Of a stretch of 64,000 nucleotides of DNA, positions 7,941 through 16,357 are shown in pieces. Below the pieces are notes generated by a model. It was not told the DNA's origin. It saw nothing but the letters and a program-made list of their open reading frames with translations, and searched no databases. This stretch comes from Halotia wernerae (GTDB lineage Bacteria > Cyanobacteriota > Cyanobacteriia > Cyanobacteriales > Nostocaceae), in contig JAYGHB010000011.1 of assembly GCA_034931985.1 (NCBI GenBank), forward strand, positions 1 through 64,000, written 5' to 3'. Every line of letters starts with the position of its first letter. The stretch's first letter is position 1. The position numbers and the translations under genes are program-made.

Positions 7941-10031
7941 ATGGTGAACTTTACCCTTGTTGCCACACTCTATGTCAACCCTGTTACGGGGAATGAGACC
8001 AATGCTGGTTCACGGTTGAGTCCGTTTAAAAGTCTTACCCGTGCCTTAAAAGCCGCTAAAACACCCGCGATTATTCAGTTAGCACCAGGAACTTACAGCG
8101 CCGCTAATGGTGAGACGTTTCCACTGATCATTTCTGCGGGGATTGCGGTAGTGGGTAACGAAGCCAACAAAGGTGCAGAAATTTTGATTTCTGGAAGTGG
8201 CAACTATCAAAGTCCTAGCTTTGGTGTGCAAAATATTACGCTGCTGTTACAAGGTGATGCCAGCCTCAAGGGTGTGACGATTACTAACCCTGTAGCTAAA
8301 GGCACTGGTGTTTGGATTGAGTCAGCAGCACCTAATGTAGCTAACAATACTTTGAGTAACTGTGGTCGGGAAGGAGTATTTACGACTGGCAATGCTAAAC
8401 CCGTAATTCTAGATAATGTGTTTGTGCAGAACGCTGCCAGTGGTTTGATGATGGCACGTAATAGCAAAGGTGAAGTGCTGCGGAACGCATTTGCTAAAAA
8501 TTCTTTGGGCATAGCAATTAGTGACTTTGCTGCCCCTTTAATCGCCAATAATAAATTGTCAGATAACCGTTCAGCGATCGCTCTTTCTCGTGATGCGCGT
8601 CCGGTGCTGCGTCATAATCTGATTACCAACAATACCCAAGGTGGGCTATTGGTGAATGGTAACTCAGTTCCTGATTTAGGCAGCAATCAAGACGCAGCTG
8701 GGAATATTTTTCAGGGTAATGGCGAATTTGATTTACAAAATTCTACATCTGGGCAACTAGTTTCAGCCGGAAACCAGCTGAATCCTGCCCAGGTGAAAGG
8801 ACGTATAGATTTTATTGCTGCTATCGAAAACAATCCCATAACCATATCGGGTAGTGCCAGTTTTTCTGACTTGATTGGACATTGGGCTGCGGCTTTTGTG
8901 GAAGCATTAGTGAGTAAAGGTACGATTAGCGGCTTTCCCGATGGCACTTTTAGCCCTGATGCCCACATGACTCGCGCCCAATATGCCGCTGTCGTTGCCA
9001 AGGCTTTTCAGTTACCCACTAGAAATGATCCCAGTAAATTTACAGACATTAAATCTGATTTTTGGGCAGCATCAGCCATTGCTAAAGCTGCTGAAATGGG
9101 CTTTATTAGTGGCTTTCCTGATGGGACGTTTCGACCAGGGCAAAATTTGACTAAGGTGCAGGCAATAGTATCTATTGTGAATGGCTTAAAGCTCAGTGGA
9201 GGTAATCCTAATGTTTTAACTGTATACCGCGATCGCGCTCAAATTCCCAGTTACGCCACCAATGTCATAGCAGTTGCCACTCAAAAACTATTAGTTATCA
9301 ACTATCCCCAAACAGAAAAATTAGAACCTTTGCGGGATATCACTCGTGCTGAGGTGGCAGCATTAATTTATCAGGCATTAGTAAACAATAGCCAACAAAA
9401 AGCGATCGCCTCACCTTATATTGTTAATCCCGATGCTGATATTCCTTCTTTTACCGACATTAGAGGACATTGGGCAGAAGCATTTATTCGCGCCTTAGCC
9501 AGCATGAATTTAACTCATGGTTTTGCTGATGGTAGTTACCAACCAGATCAACCCATGACTCGCGCTCAGTATGCAGCTTTAGTGGCTGTTGCTTTTAACC
9601 CTATTCCTAAACGCCCAGCCCCCGATTTTACTGATGTCCCCAAGGACTTTTGGGCTTATAATGCCTTACAAATTGCGGCTAGCGGTGGCTTTGTCAGTGG
9701 ATTTAGCGATCGCACCTTCCGCCCGGATCAAAATGTGCAAAGGCTACAGGTAATTGTTTCTCTCGTTAACGGATTAGCTCTACCCGCATCCGATCGCAAT
9801 GCTTTACTCACCTACACTGATAGCAAGTCCATTCCTGACTACGCTCGCAAGGCTGTGGTGAGCGCTACACAGCAAAAAATTGTTGTTAATTATCCAGACC
9901 CTAAGCAGCTTGTCCCTGCCAGAGAAGCAACACGCGCCGAAGTAGCAGCAATGGTTTATCAGGCATTAGTTGCTATTGAGCGAACACAAAATATTAATTC
10001 ACCCTATATTGTTTCGACACCTACCAATTGA
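7941..10031 (+). CDS. DUF1565 beta-helix protein with six SLH modules
   Basis: 696 residues. About 9-290 is a DUF1565/parallel-beta-helix region (starts LYVNPVTGNETNAGS; repeated N-rich turns such as NNTLSN, DNVFVQN, NNKLSDN). Then come two consecutive triplets of S-layer-homology modules at about 308-356, 367-415, 428-480 and 504-552, 563-611, 624-677, each with ITRAEV/MTRAQY-type motifs and GFPDGTF-like turns. SLH modules bind cell-wall polymer or peptidoglycan, so this is probably a cell-surface or outer-envelope protein. The second triplet looks like a duplication of the first. No signal peptide is visible and an in-frame TAA lies 24 bp upstream of the ATG, so the start cannot move far. 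Export route is unclear. Confidence 0.9.
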   Translation: MVNFTLVATLYVNPVTGNETNAGSRLSPFKSLTRALKAAKTPAIIQLAPGTYSAANGETFPLIISAGIAVVGNEANKGAEILISGSGNYQSPSFGVQNITLLLQGDASLKGVTITNPVAKGTGVWIESAAPNVANNTLSNCGREGVFTTGNAKPVILDNVFVQNAASGLMMARNSKGEVLRNAFAKNSLGIAISDFAAPLIANNKLSDNRSAIALSRDARPVLRHNLITNNTQGGLLVNGNSVPDLGSNQDAAGNIFQGNGEFDLQNSTSGQLVSAGNQLNPAQVKGRIDFIAAIENNPITISGSASFSDLIGHWAAAFVEALVSKGTISGFPDGTFSPDAHMTRAQYAAVVAKAFQLPTRNDPSKFTDIKSDFWAASAIAKAAEMGFISGFPDGTFRPGQNLTKVQAIVSIVNGLKLSGGNPNVLTVYRDRAQIPSYATNVIAVATQKLLVINYPQTEKLEPLRDITRAEVAALIYQALVNNSQQKAIASPYIVNPDADIPSFTDIRGHWAEAFIRALASMNLTHGFADGSYQPDQPMTRAQYAALVAVAFNPIPKRPAPDFTDVPKDFWAYNALQIAASGGFVSGFSDRTFRPDQNVQRLQVIVSLVNGLALPASDRNALLTYTDSKSIPDYARKAVVSATQQKIVVNYPDPKQLVPAREATRAEVAAMVYQALVAIERTQNINSPYIVSTPTN

Positions 10032-10071
10032 CCAAGTAGAATGAAAAACACTTGCTCTCACCTGGAAACTC

Positions 10072-10857
10072 TTGGTAACAAATCCTATAGCTAAAAACAC
10101 GTTAGGCTATAGGCGATGGGTCGAAAACTTATACCTATTGCCACAAGCCAATAGTCCCATGTTAACACCAGCCCCGGAAACCTCTGCCGAATTGGCAGCA
10201 GTCTTATTAGTTCACTATAGTTTTGACCTCAGTGGCCACAGCGCCAGTGAGCTAGTTAACCGTTGGCAAAATCAATACCCCCTTGATTGGTTGCATTTGG
10301 CAGTAATTGAAGCCCTGTATCAAGGCCGCTATAAAGGAATCTCAGTACAGCAAATTTTAGCCTTTTGGCTGCGGCGAGGTCAGGCTACTTATCATTTCAA
10401 TATGGAATTTGAGCGCCTGATTTGTAGCAAATTTCCTGAAAGCTTAGCTGCAATGGCTGCACCAGTACTACCACCTGTAAAAAAACAAATTACATTTGAT
10501 GAGAAAGTGAACAATTCTCAATCGTTACCAGTCACAGATGATTCCTCACCTGAGCAAGTTGGCAATGGGTATGTGCAGAGTCAGACTGCAACCCTACAAC
10601 TAAAAAATAGAACAGAAGAAGAGAAGCGAGTTGAGAACATTTTGGCATCTTCAACTCTGAGTACTGTTACTGCTGGGGAACAGCAAAAGCTCAGTTCCCA
10701 AGCAATCAAGTCCTTATTAAAAAATTCTCCTCACCAGACAAAACTGCTGCCATCTGCTGTCAATCATCCGCCCATTGGACAGTTTACCCCAGAAACAGGC
10801 GATCGCTCTGACTCATTCACATCAAAGCTCAAAGCTATATCTGGCGATAATCCATAG
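10072..10857 (+). CDS. Conserved hypothetical cyanobacterial protein
   Basis: 261 residues, function not recognised. The N-terminal 120 residues (GYRRWVENLYLLPQ, then HLAVIEALYQGRYKG and ILAFWLRRGQATYHF) look like a compact helical domain. The second half is polar and low complexity, probably disordered. It has no membrane segment. The assigned start is TTG, 41 bp after the SLH gene; the first in-frame ATG at 10159 would remove the well-structured YRRWVENL segment, so the TTG or another upstream start is preferred. It is likely cotranscribed with the SLH gene. Confidence 0.6.
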   Translation: MVTNPIAKNTLGYRRWVENLYLLPQANSPMLTPAPETSAELAAVLLVHYSFDLSGHSASELVNRWQNQYPLDWLHLAVIEALYQGRYKGISVQQILAFWLRRGQATYHFNMEFERLICSKFPESLAAMAAPVLPPVKKQITFDEKVNNSQSLPVTDDSSPEQVGNGYVQSQTATLQLKNRTEEEKRVENILASSTLSTVTAGEQQKLSSQAIKSLLKNSPHQTKLLPSAVNHPPIGQFTPETGDRSDSFTSKLKAISGDNP

Positions 10858-10874
10858 GTAGTGAGCAGTTTCGC

Positions 10875-11150
10875 ATGGAATTTGAGTGGAACCCAGACAA
10901 AGCTGAGTCAAACTATAGAAAGCATAGTGTTTCCTTTGAAGAAGCAGCGACCGTATTCAATGATTCGCTGTCTGTCACCTTTCCTGATCCAGACCATTCG
11001 ATTGGGGAGAGTCGCTACGTTATTATTGGCATATCTAGATTTGAGCAACTTTTAATCGTTGCTCATACTGACCGAGGCGAAACGATAAGAATTATCAGTG
11101 CCCGAAAAGCCACCCAATCAGAAAAGAGGTTTTATGAACAGGGGAGTTGA
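10875..11150 (+). CDS. brnT: BrnT-family toxin
   Basis: 91 residues with the BrnT pattern: N-terminal FEWNPDKAESNYRKH, a central segment of the SFEEAATVF type, and C-terminal IRIISARKATQSEKRFYE. BrnT toxins are RelE-like ribonucleases neutralised by BrnA. It overlaps the next small gene by 17 bp, as in toxin-antitoxin operons. The partner does not look like a classic BrnA. It is complete in length. Confidence 0.85.
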   Translation: MEFEWNPDKAESNYRKHSVSFEEAATVFNDSLSVTFPDPDHSIGESRYVIIGISRFEQLLIVAHTDRGETIRIISARKATQSEKRFYEQGS

Positions 11151-11379
11151 CGGCGAGATGGGAGATGAATTGCGCCCTGAATATGACTTTTCTCAACTAG
11201 AAGGAGGGATCAGAGGCAAGTATGTTGAGCGTTATCGAAGAGGCTCAAATTTGGTTCTTCTAGATCCTGATGTAGCTCAAGCTTTTCCAACCGAAGATGA
11301 TGTCAATGGGGCATTGCGACTATTGATGCAGGTTGCTGTTCGCCAGCAAGCTAACAAATCGTTTGAGCCGAACCTATAG
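11134..11379 (+). CDS. Probable antitoxin partner of BrnT
   Basis: 81 residues from the ATG at 11134, preceded by AGAGG; an upstream in-frame start at 11098 would lie deep in brnT and is rejected. Core LRPEYDFSQLEGGIRGKY followed by YRRGSNLVLLDPDVAQAF. I know this style of short protein as a partner of small toxins in cyanobacteria (DNA-binding domain not obvious). The 17-bp overlap with the BrnT gene supports translational coupling. Antitoxin role is inferred from context. Confidence 0.65.
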   Translation: MNRGVDGEMGDELRPEYDFSQLEGGIRGKYVERYRRGSNLVLLDPDVAQAFPTEDDVNGALRLLMQVAVRQQANKSFEPNL

Positions 11380-11387
11380 CAGGCAGT

Positions 11388-11639
11388 TCAGCTACGGTTT
11401 AATTCGCGCTGCAAATCATCAAAGTCAACAGCAAAGACATCTACTTGTTCGCGGGCTAGGATGGCTAGAAAGTCCCGGCGGTTTAAGCCAGCAACATTAG
11501 CTGCTTTCTCCATTGAGATTTCCTGCTTCTGATACCAGTAGATAGAAGCAGCAAGGCGCATATCGCGTACAAATTCTTCTGGAGTCAGGCGACGGGCGCT
11601 AAATACTTCTTCTGGCAGATTAATTGTGACTGACGACAT
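11388..11639 (-). CDS. UPF0175 family protein
   Basis: 83 residues with the UPF0175 pattern: N-terminal strand VTINLPEEVF, then RRLTPEEFVRDMRLAASIYWY, then EKAANVAGLNRRDFLAILA. The family is helix-turn-helix-like and is often found next to PIN-type toxins as an antitoxin. Here no toxin partner is adjacent on the same strand; it converges with the BrnT pair 8 bp away. It may be an orphan antitoxin or small regulator. Confidence 0.8.
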   Translation of the reverse strand: MSSVTINLPEEVFSARRLTPEEFVRDMRLAASIYWYQKQEISMEKAANVAGLNRRDFLAILAREQVDVFAVDFDDLQRELNRS

Positions 11640-12028
11640 AAACTATGTCCTAAATCAATACCTTTGCCAAAATAAGAGCCTAGATAAATTTTGGCAAAAG
11701 TGGCAAAATTAAGCATACATAAGCGTTTCGATGAAAAGGTGGTTTTTCATCTGAAACCCTTATCCTGCTGTCAATACGTTAAAAAACCCTTGTAGGAAAC
11801 CTTAAAGGAATTTTTAGGACTGATTGTTTTTGCCAACCCTCAAAGAAATGGGAGTTAATGGTTAAAGCATCATCATCTCACCCTCGTAAATTGGCGAAGG
11901 TATTGCTAAATGGCTAAGGCTATTGAAGCTGTATTAATTAATGATTTGAACCATTGCTATAGACAACTGTTTACTTTTATAGTACCGGAAAAACAAACCA
12001 CAGAGGCATAAAAGAGTTTGATGATCTA
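11640..12028. other. 389-bp spacer, no gene seen
   Basis: AT-rich, with no supported ORF, repeat or RNA on either strand. It should hold the divergent promoters of the UPF0175 and SDR genes. Confidence 0.4.
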
Positions 12029-12775
12029 ATGCAGTCACTTTCTAATCGTGTCGTACTTATTACCGGGTCAACATCAGGAATTGGTATTACCATTGCAAAG
12101 CGCCTTGCTATGGCAGGAATGACAGTTGCACTTCATTCAAAATCTTCAGTAGATGCAGGAACAGCCCTTGCAGATGAATTAGGAAATGCCAGCTATACTC
12201 AAGCTGATCTTGCAAATGAAGTTGAGACTCGCAATCTTATTCATCAAGTGATTAACCATCATGGTCGCCTTGATGCCATCATCAATAATGCAGGAATCAG
12301 CGAAGTCATTCCCCACACCGATCTCAAACAAGCAACACCAGAAATTTGGGAAAAGCTGTATAGAGTTAATGTTATTGCACCTTGGATATTGATTAGCGAG
12401 GCAGAGCCTGCCCTGCGTGAGAGTGCTACAGAGGAACATCCAAGTTGTATTATTAATATCAGTTCTCATGCTGGTGTTCGTCCGAAAGGGGCATCTGTTC
12501 CTTATGCAGTGAGCAAAGCAGCTCTTAATCACTTGACACGACTCCTTGCTGTTGCACTTGCTCCAACAATTCGGGTTAATGCGATCGCTCCGGGTTTGGT
12601 TGAGACACCGATGACTGCTGAATGGTTTGCCGCTAGGGAGCTTTGGCAAAACTGCGCCCCCATGCACCGTGCAGCTAAACCTGAAGAGATTGCTGATACT
12701 GTGATGATGCTGGTTGCATCAGATTACATAACTGGTGAGGTGATCTTGATTGATGGAGGCTTAAATCTAACTTAA
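12029..12775 (+). CDS. Short-chain dehydrogenase/reductase
   Basis: 248 residues of classical SDR type. The dinucleotide-binding glycine motif (GSTSGIG) is at about 13-19, NNAG at about 87-90, the catalytic Ser in NISSHAG at about 145, YAVSKAA (Tyr/Lys) at about 158-164, and the FabG-like end GEVILIDGGLNLT. It should be an NAD(P)H-dependent oxidoreductase of the 3-oxoacyl reductase/glucose dehydrogenase group; substrate unknown. It stands alone between two spacers, so context gives no pathway. Confidence 0.9.
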   Translation: MQSLSNRVVLITGSTSGIGITIAKRLAMAGMTVALHSKSSVDAGTALADELGNASYTQADLANEVETRNLIHQVINHHGRLDAIINNAGISEVIPHTDLKQATPEIWEKLYRVNVIAPWILISEAEPALRESATEEHPSCIINISSHAGVRPKGASVPYAVSKAALNHLTRLLAVALAPTIRVNAIAPGLVETPMTAEWFAARELWQNCAPMHRAAKPEEIADTVMMLVASDYITGEVILIDGGLNLT

Positions 12776-13217
12776 AATGAAGTAAAAGCTTACCTGCTAA
12801 GAAAAGAGAAATGGCTATACATCAGTAATAGCAGGCTTCAAAAGCTTCTTGAGCATGAGTCAGAGTTTTAAGACGGCGTTTGAAGGAAATCTAGGCTTTG
12901 ATATCGTCCCAAAACTCTGAAACTGGGAAAGTTTGTTCTACTGCTGCTTGTCGTGTATTTTTAGAGATGCCTGGATTTGGCAATGCGATCGCCTATAATT
13001 CTCTAGCGGCTTTTTTAGGGGAAATTTTTGACTTGACTGGGAGTATCCTAACCCACATTCTGCACCCCTCCCTCTAGTCAAAAGAGACTCTCAAGAGCAA
13101 AATGGGGAATTGCCAATTTAATTAAATCAACCTAACAAGAGAGACTAAATACCCAAAAAGCTGTTAGTTAATAGCTAGTGACTTTTTGCCAAACATGACT
13201 TTGATTGCAGACGAATT
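12776..13217. other. 442-bp spacer with a possible decayed coding scrap
   Basis: No intact gene. On the minus strand, roughly 12830-12995, two short frames read NPGISKNTRQAAVEQTF... and ...RLKTLTHAQEAFEACYY with stops between. These look protein-like but match nothing I recognise, so a decayed gene is only a suggestion. The rest should include the ndhD promoter. Confidence 0.3.
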
Positions 13218-13220
13218 GTG

Positions 13221-14798
13221 ATGAATATAACTAATTTCCCGTGGCTAACGACAATTATCCTGTTACCGATAGCCGCGTCACTACTGATTCCTATCATTCC
13301 AGATAAAGACGGCAAAACAGTACGCTGGTATTCCCTGATCGTAGGGTTGATAGATTTTGCGCTGATTGTTTATGCTTTTTATACTGGTTACGACTTCTCC
13401 AATCCCGATTTGCAACTGGTAGAGAGTTACCCTTGGGTACCGCAACTAGATTTGAATTGGTCAGTAGGGACAGATGGCTTATCAATGCCTCTCATTATTT
13501 TGACTGGATTCATTACCACGCTGGCGATTTTAGCAGCTTGGCCTGTGACGTTTAAACCAAAGCTGTTTTACTTCTTGATTTTGGCGATGTATGGCGGTCA
13601 GATTGCCGTGTTCGCTGTTCAAGATATGCTGTTATTTTTCCTGGTGTGGGAACTAGAACTAGTACCGATATACTTTCTGCTGTCGATTTGGGGAGGCAAA
13701 AAGCGACAATACGCAGCGACTAAGTTCATTCTATACACTGCTGGCGGTTCGCTGTTTATTTTGCTGTCAGCCCTGACAATGGGATTTTACGGCGATACGG
13801 TGACGTTTGATATGCGATCGCTAGCCCTCAAGGATTTCGCTCTCAATTTGCAACTGGCACTATATGCCGGATTTCTGATTGCCTACGCCGTTAAATTGCC
13901 AATCATTCCCTTGCACACCTGGCTACCAGATGCCCACGGTGAAGCAACAGCACCAGTACACATGTTACTAGCAGGTATTCTGCTGAAAATGGGCGGTTAT
14001 GCCTTGGTGCGGATGAATGCTCAAATGCTCCCCGATGCCCACGCTTATTTTGCGCCGGTGTTAGTAGTTCTGGGGGTAGTTAATATCATTTACGCAGCCC
14101 TAACATCCTTTGCCCAGCGAAATCTGAAGCGGAAAATTGCCTACTCCTCAATTTCACACATGGGCTTTGTCCTCATTGGTATTGCCTCTTTCACAGATTT
14201 GGGATTGAGTGGGGCAGTTTTACAAATGGTTTCTCACGGATTAATTGGGGCAAGTTTATTCTTCCTCGTCGGTGCAACTTATGACCGAACACACACCTTA
14301 ATGTTGGATGAAATGGGTGGTGTCGGTAAGAGAATGCGGAAGATTTTCGCCATGTTTACTGCCTGTTCGATGGCTTCTTTAGCATTGCCAGGAATGAGTG
14401 GTTTTGTGGCTGAGTTAATGGTGTTTGTCGGCTTCGCTACTAGCGATGCTTATAGCTCCACATTTAAAGTCATCGTGATATTTTTGATGGCAGTTGGGGT
14501 AATTTTAACTCCCATTTATCTGCTGTCAATGTTGCGAGAAATTTTCTACGGTCAAGAAAACGAAGAATTAGTTTCTCACCAAGCTTTGATAGATGCCGAA
14601 CCCCGCGAAGTATTTATCATTGCTTGTTTGTTAGTGCCAATTATTGGTATTGGTCTTTATCCCAAGTTACTTACTCAGATGTATGACGCAACAACAGTGC
14701 AGTTGACAGCAAGGTTGCGTGATTCTGTGCCGACGTTGGCACAGCAAAAAGAAGCAGCACCACAGGTTTCTTTAAGTGCGCCAGCAATTGGTAATTAA
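13221..14798 (+). CDS. ndhD: NAD(P)H-quinone oxidoreductase subunit 4 (NdhD)
   Basis: About 525 residues with some 14 membrane helices. This is the proton-pumping antiporter-like subunit of thylakoid NDH-1. Conserved motifs include FLVWELELVPIYFLLSIWGG (key Glu in helix 5), KLPIIPLHTWLPDAHGEA (Lys and His/Asp), KRKIAYSSISHMGF and LPGMSGFVAEL. It takes part in respiration and cyclic electron flow. The motifs fit an NdhD1/D2-type respiratory subunit better than the CO2-uptake D3/D4 types, but paralogue assignment is not secure. GTG at 13218 directly precedes the ATG at 13221; ATG is chosen. No other ndh gene is adjacent. Confidence 0.95.
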   Translation: MNITNFPWLTTIILLPIAASLLIPIIPDKDGKTVRWYSLIVGLIDFALIVYAFYTGYDFSNPDLQLVESYPWVPQLDLNWSVGTDGLSMPLIILTGFITTLAILAAWPVTFKPKLFYFLILAMYGGQIAVFAVQDMLLFFLVWELELVPIYFLLSIWGGKKRQYAATKFILYTAGGSLFILLSALTMGFYGDTVTFDMRSLALKDFALNLQLALYAGFLIAYAVKLPIIPLHTWLPDAHGEATAPVHMLLAGILLKMGGYALVRMNAQMLPDAHAYFAPVLVVLGVVNIIYAALTSFAQRNLKRKIAYSSISHMGFVLIGIASFTDLGLSGAVLQMVSHGLIGASLFFLVGATYDRTHTLMLDEMGGVGKRMRKIFAMFTACSMASLALPGMSGFVAELMVFVGFATSDAYSSTFKVIVIFLMAVGVILTPIYLLSMLREIFYGQENEELVSHQALIDAEPREVFIIACLLVPIIGIGLYPKLLTQMYDATTVQLTARLRDSVPTLAQQKEAAPQVSLSAPAIGN

Positions 14799-14820
14799 AT
14801 AGTCGTTGATAATTTAAATT

Positions 14821-14974
14821 ACTAGTACAGCACGGCGGAAATAAAGCTACCATTTCAAACAGTTAAAAAGCCCTAGTTATAAGACTTTTGACTTTTGAAC
14901 GCCAGTTGCTACAACAACGGAGGTTCCCTCCGCAACGCACTGACTCCTTTTGACTTCTGCATAGCGGTACTAGT
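14821..14974 (+). mobile_element. Mini-element, CTAGTAC family, copy B
   Basis: 154 bp bounded by ACTAGTAC / GTACTAGT inverted ends. It begins ACTAGTACAGCACGGCG and has GACTTTT heptamers inside, like the copies at 7090 and 34539. It is longer because a second palindromic repeat (CGGAGGTTCCCTCCG at about 14919-14933) has been inserted, which disrupts the heptamer tract. The same palindrome recurs between sufB and sufC. Confidence 0.7.
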
Positions 14975-14980
14975 GCTTTG

Positions 14981-15008
14981 AGAGTGGGTACGAAACCCAC
15001 TCTTTTTT
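14981..15008 (+). terminator. Intrinsic terminator downstream of ndhD
   Basis: AGAGTGGGT / ACCCACTCT stem with a 5-base loop followed by TTTTT. This is a canonical intrinsic terminator. It lies beyond the mini-element that separates it from the ndhD stop codon, so it is probably the original ndhD terminator, now displaced. Confidence 0.75.
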
Positions 15009-15141
15009 GTTGAAAACATTTGCTGTCACCATCACCAGAAGCGCAAAACAAAACTTTTTATAATTTTTTATACTTGAAGGTTAATTAGCTTGTTAGTCAG
15101 GGAATCATATTTATAAAGTAACTCACACCTTGACCAGAAAT

Positions 15142-15828
15142 ATGGAAATTAAATTAGGATTCGGAGCTATTCCAAAACCTCAGTATGTTTTTATCAGCAA
15201 AGAACCCGATCACTGCTGGCATTTGTTATCCGATGATAAAAAACCAATCCCTGTTTATGACAGAGCTTTGACTGGAGTAATCACAGGGATTGAAGTTAAT
15301 AAGAAAGTTGAAACTTCGCATAGAGAAGCAGAAAAGACTGATATACATATTTTGGCGGATAAACCTTATGTTATACGCTCAGGTAGCGAATCTTACTTTT
15401 CTAAAGGCTTGTTACTTTCACTTGATGTCTTGAATTCTCAACAATTGTGTTATCCGCTGACGATCGCAGTTAGCCCTGGAGAGAAAACAATTGTATTCTG
15501 CACAATTTACGATCCAGTCACTTATCGGTCTGTAGGTGTTAGTTGGGACGGACATAAAGAAATAGATTGGCAAGCATTAGGGCAAAAAGTAAGTCTAAAA
15601 ATTAACGAAAATCATAATTTAAACCAAGCTCAAAATTACGTTACAATCACACCTGAAAAACGTGAAGTTTTTATAGCTCAAACTGATACATATTTAGCCC
15701 AATTAAATTGGACACCAGATCAAGGAAGAGAGCTTTTACAGCAAAAATATGGCAAGCGATCGCGCTTACAATTAACTGATGCAGAAATTCTGGATTTCAT
15801 TAATTACCTGAAGCTACAACTAACCTAA
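15142..15828 (+). CDS. Hypothetical protein
   Basis: 228 residues from the ATG at 15142 (MEIKLGFGAIPK); a TTG four codons upstream is also possible. Soluble, mixed composition, no membrane segment or signal. The N-terminal two-thirds look beta-rich (YVFISKEPDHCWHLL, VIRSGSESYFSKGLLLSL). The C-terminal ~40 residues look helical (TPDQGRELLQQKYGKRSRLQLTDAE contains a possible short DNA- or protein-binding helix pair). I do not recognise a family. Its stop overlaps by 4 bp the tail of a hicB relic on the other strand. Confidence 0.55.
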   Translation: MEIKLGFGAIPKPQYVFISKEPDHCWHLLSDDKKPIPVYDRALTGVITGIEVNKKVETSHREAEKTDIHILADKPYVIRSGSESYFSKGLLLSLDVLNSQQLCYPLTIAVSPGEKTIVFCTIYDPVTYRSVGVSWDGHKEIDWQALGQKVSLKINENHNLNQAQNYVTITPEKREVFIAQTDTYLAQLNWTPDQGRELLQQKYGKRSRLQLTDAEILDFINYLKLQLT

Positions 15829-16092
15829 AGCAGTTCTTCCGGTTGGCTGGCAACTTCCAACCAACCTTGAATCGCATCTTGCGGCATTTCTAATAGATGT
15901 TCGTAGCTGTCTCCCCAAGTGTGATACCGTTTCACTTTAAAGTTGATACATTTGGGCAAGCAGGGGAGGCAGGGGGAGTAAGAAAAGTAATTTGTATCAA
16001 TAATTTCGTGAAATGGTGTGACATCCTGGTAGGGCTGGTACAGAACTACACCACAAATTGTCTTCTTGCCAGATAACTGCTTTAATTTTCAT
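15825..16092 (-). pseudogene. hicB-family antitoxin relic 1, split by an insertion
   Basis: Translation from the ATG at 16092 gives MKIKAVIWQEDNLWC, then SSVPALPGCHT, the HicB-type RNase-H-fold start, then shifts frame into a TGA. After a 91-bp insert the missing part resumes in another frame as TWGDSYEHLLEMPQDAIQGW and ends at a TAG (15825-15827). The insertion with its 6-bp target duplication adds 97 bp and destroys the gene. No hicA toxin gene is adjacent. A second, differently broken copy lies at 16918-17106, and about 55 bp upstream of both ATGs also match, so this is a segmental duplication. Confidence 0.8.
15925..16015. mobile_element. 91-bp MITE-like insert inside hicB relic 1
   Basis: Flanked by a direct repeat GTGTGA (15919-15924 and 16016-16021). 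The uninterrupted sister copy of hicB has only one such site, which shows the insertion directly. The ends form an imperfect inverted repeat of about 30 bp (ACCGTTTCAC...TTGATACATTT versus ACCATTTCAC...TTGATACAAAT). The interior is a purine-rich GGGGAGGCAGGGGGAG stretch. It has no coding capacity; the helper transposase is unknown. Confidence 0.75.
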
Positions 16093-16237
16093 TGCTAATC
16101 ATCTCTACAAGATTGTGACTAATATTCTAACGTTAAGGCGATCGCGATCACCTATACAACAAATGAAACGACGGATTCTTGAGTTGATTGGTATTTGAAA
16201 TTTACCTTGTATTGCGGTGCATTGCGTTATCTTGCAA

Positions 16238-16340
16238 TGTTATACTATGCAATACAATCATGCCAATTAACCCAATACCAGCACTAAAAGCCAACACTAA
16301 ACCCACTGGTATCTGAACCGATTGGAATGTTAAGAACTTT
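16238..16340 (-). pseudogene. Fragment of a LapA-domain gene
   Basis: Minus-strand reading gives KFLTFQSVQIPVGLVLAFSA then GLIGM, nearly identical to the second membrane segment of the intact LapA-domain protein at 18465-18764. About 80 bp are shared with few differences. Start and end of the gene are missing, so this is a dispersed partial duplication. Confidence 0.75.
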
Positions 16341-16357
16341 TTCCATAGTTTCCAAAT

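Noticed and set aside
8207..9001. Open frames on the minus strand within the SLH/beta-helix gene
   Set aside because: Antisense shadows of a clear repetitive coding sequence; no RBS, no recognisable family.
14863..15051. 62-codon minus-strand ORF downstream of ndhD
   Set aside because: Spans a mini-element and an intrinsic terminator; repeat-derived.
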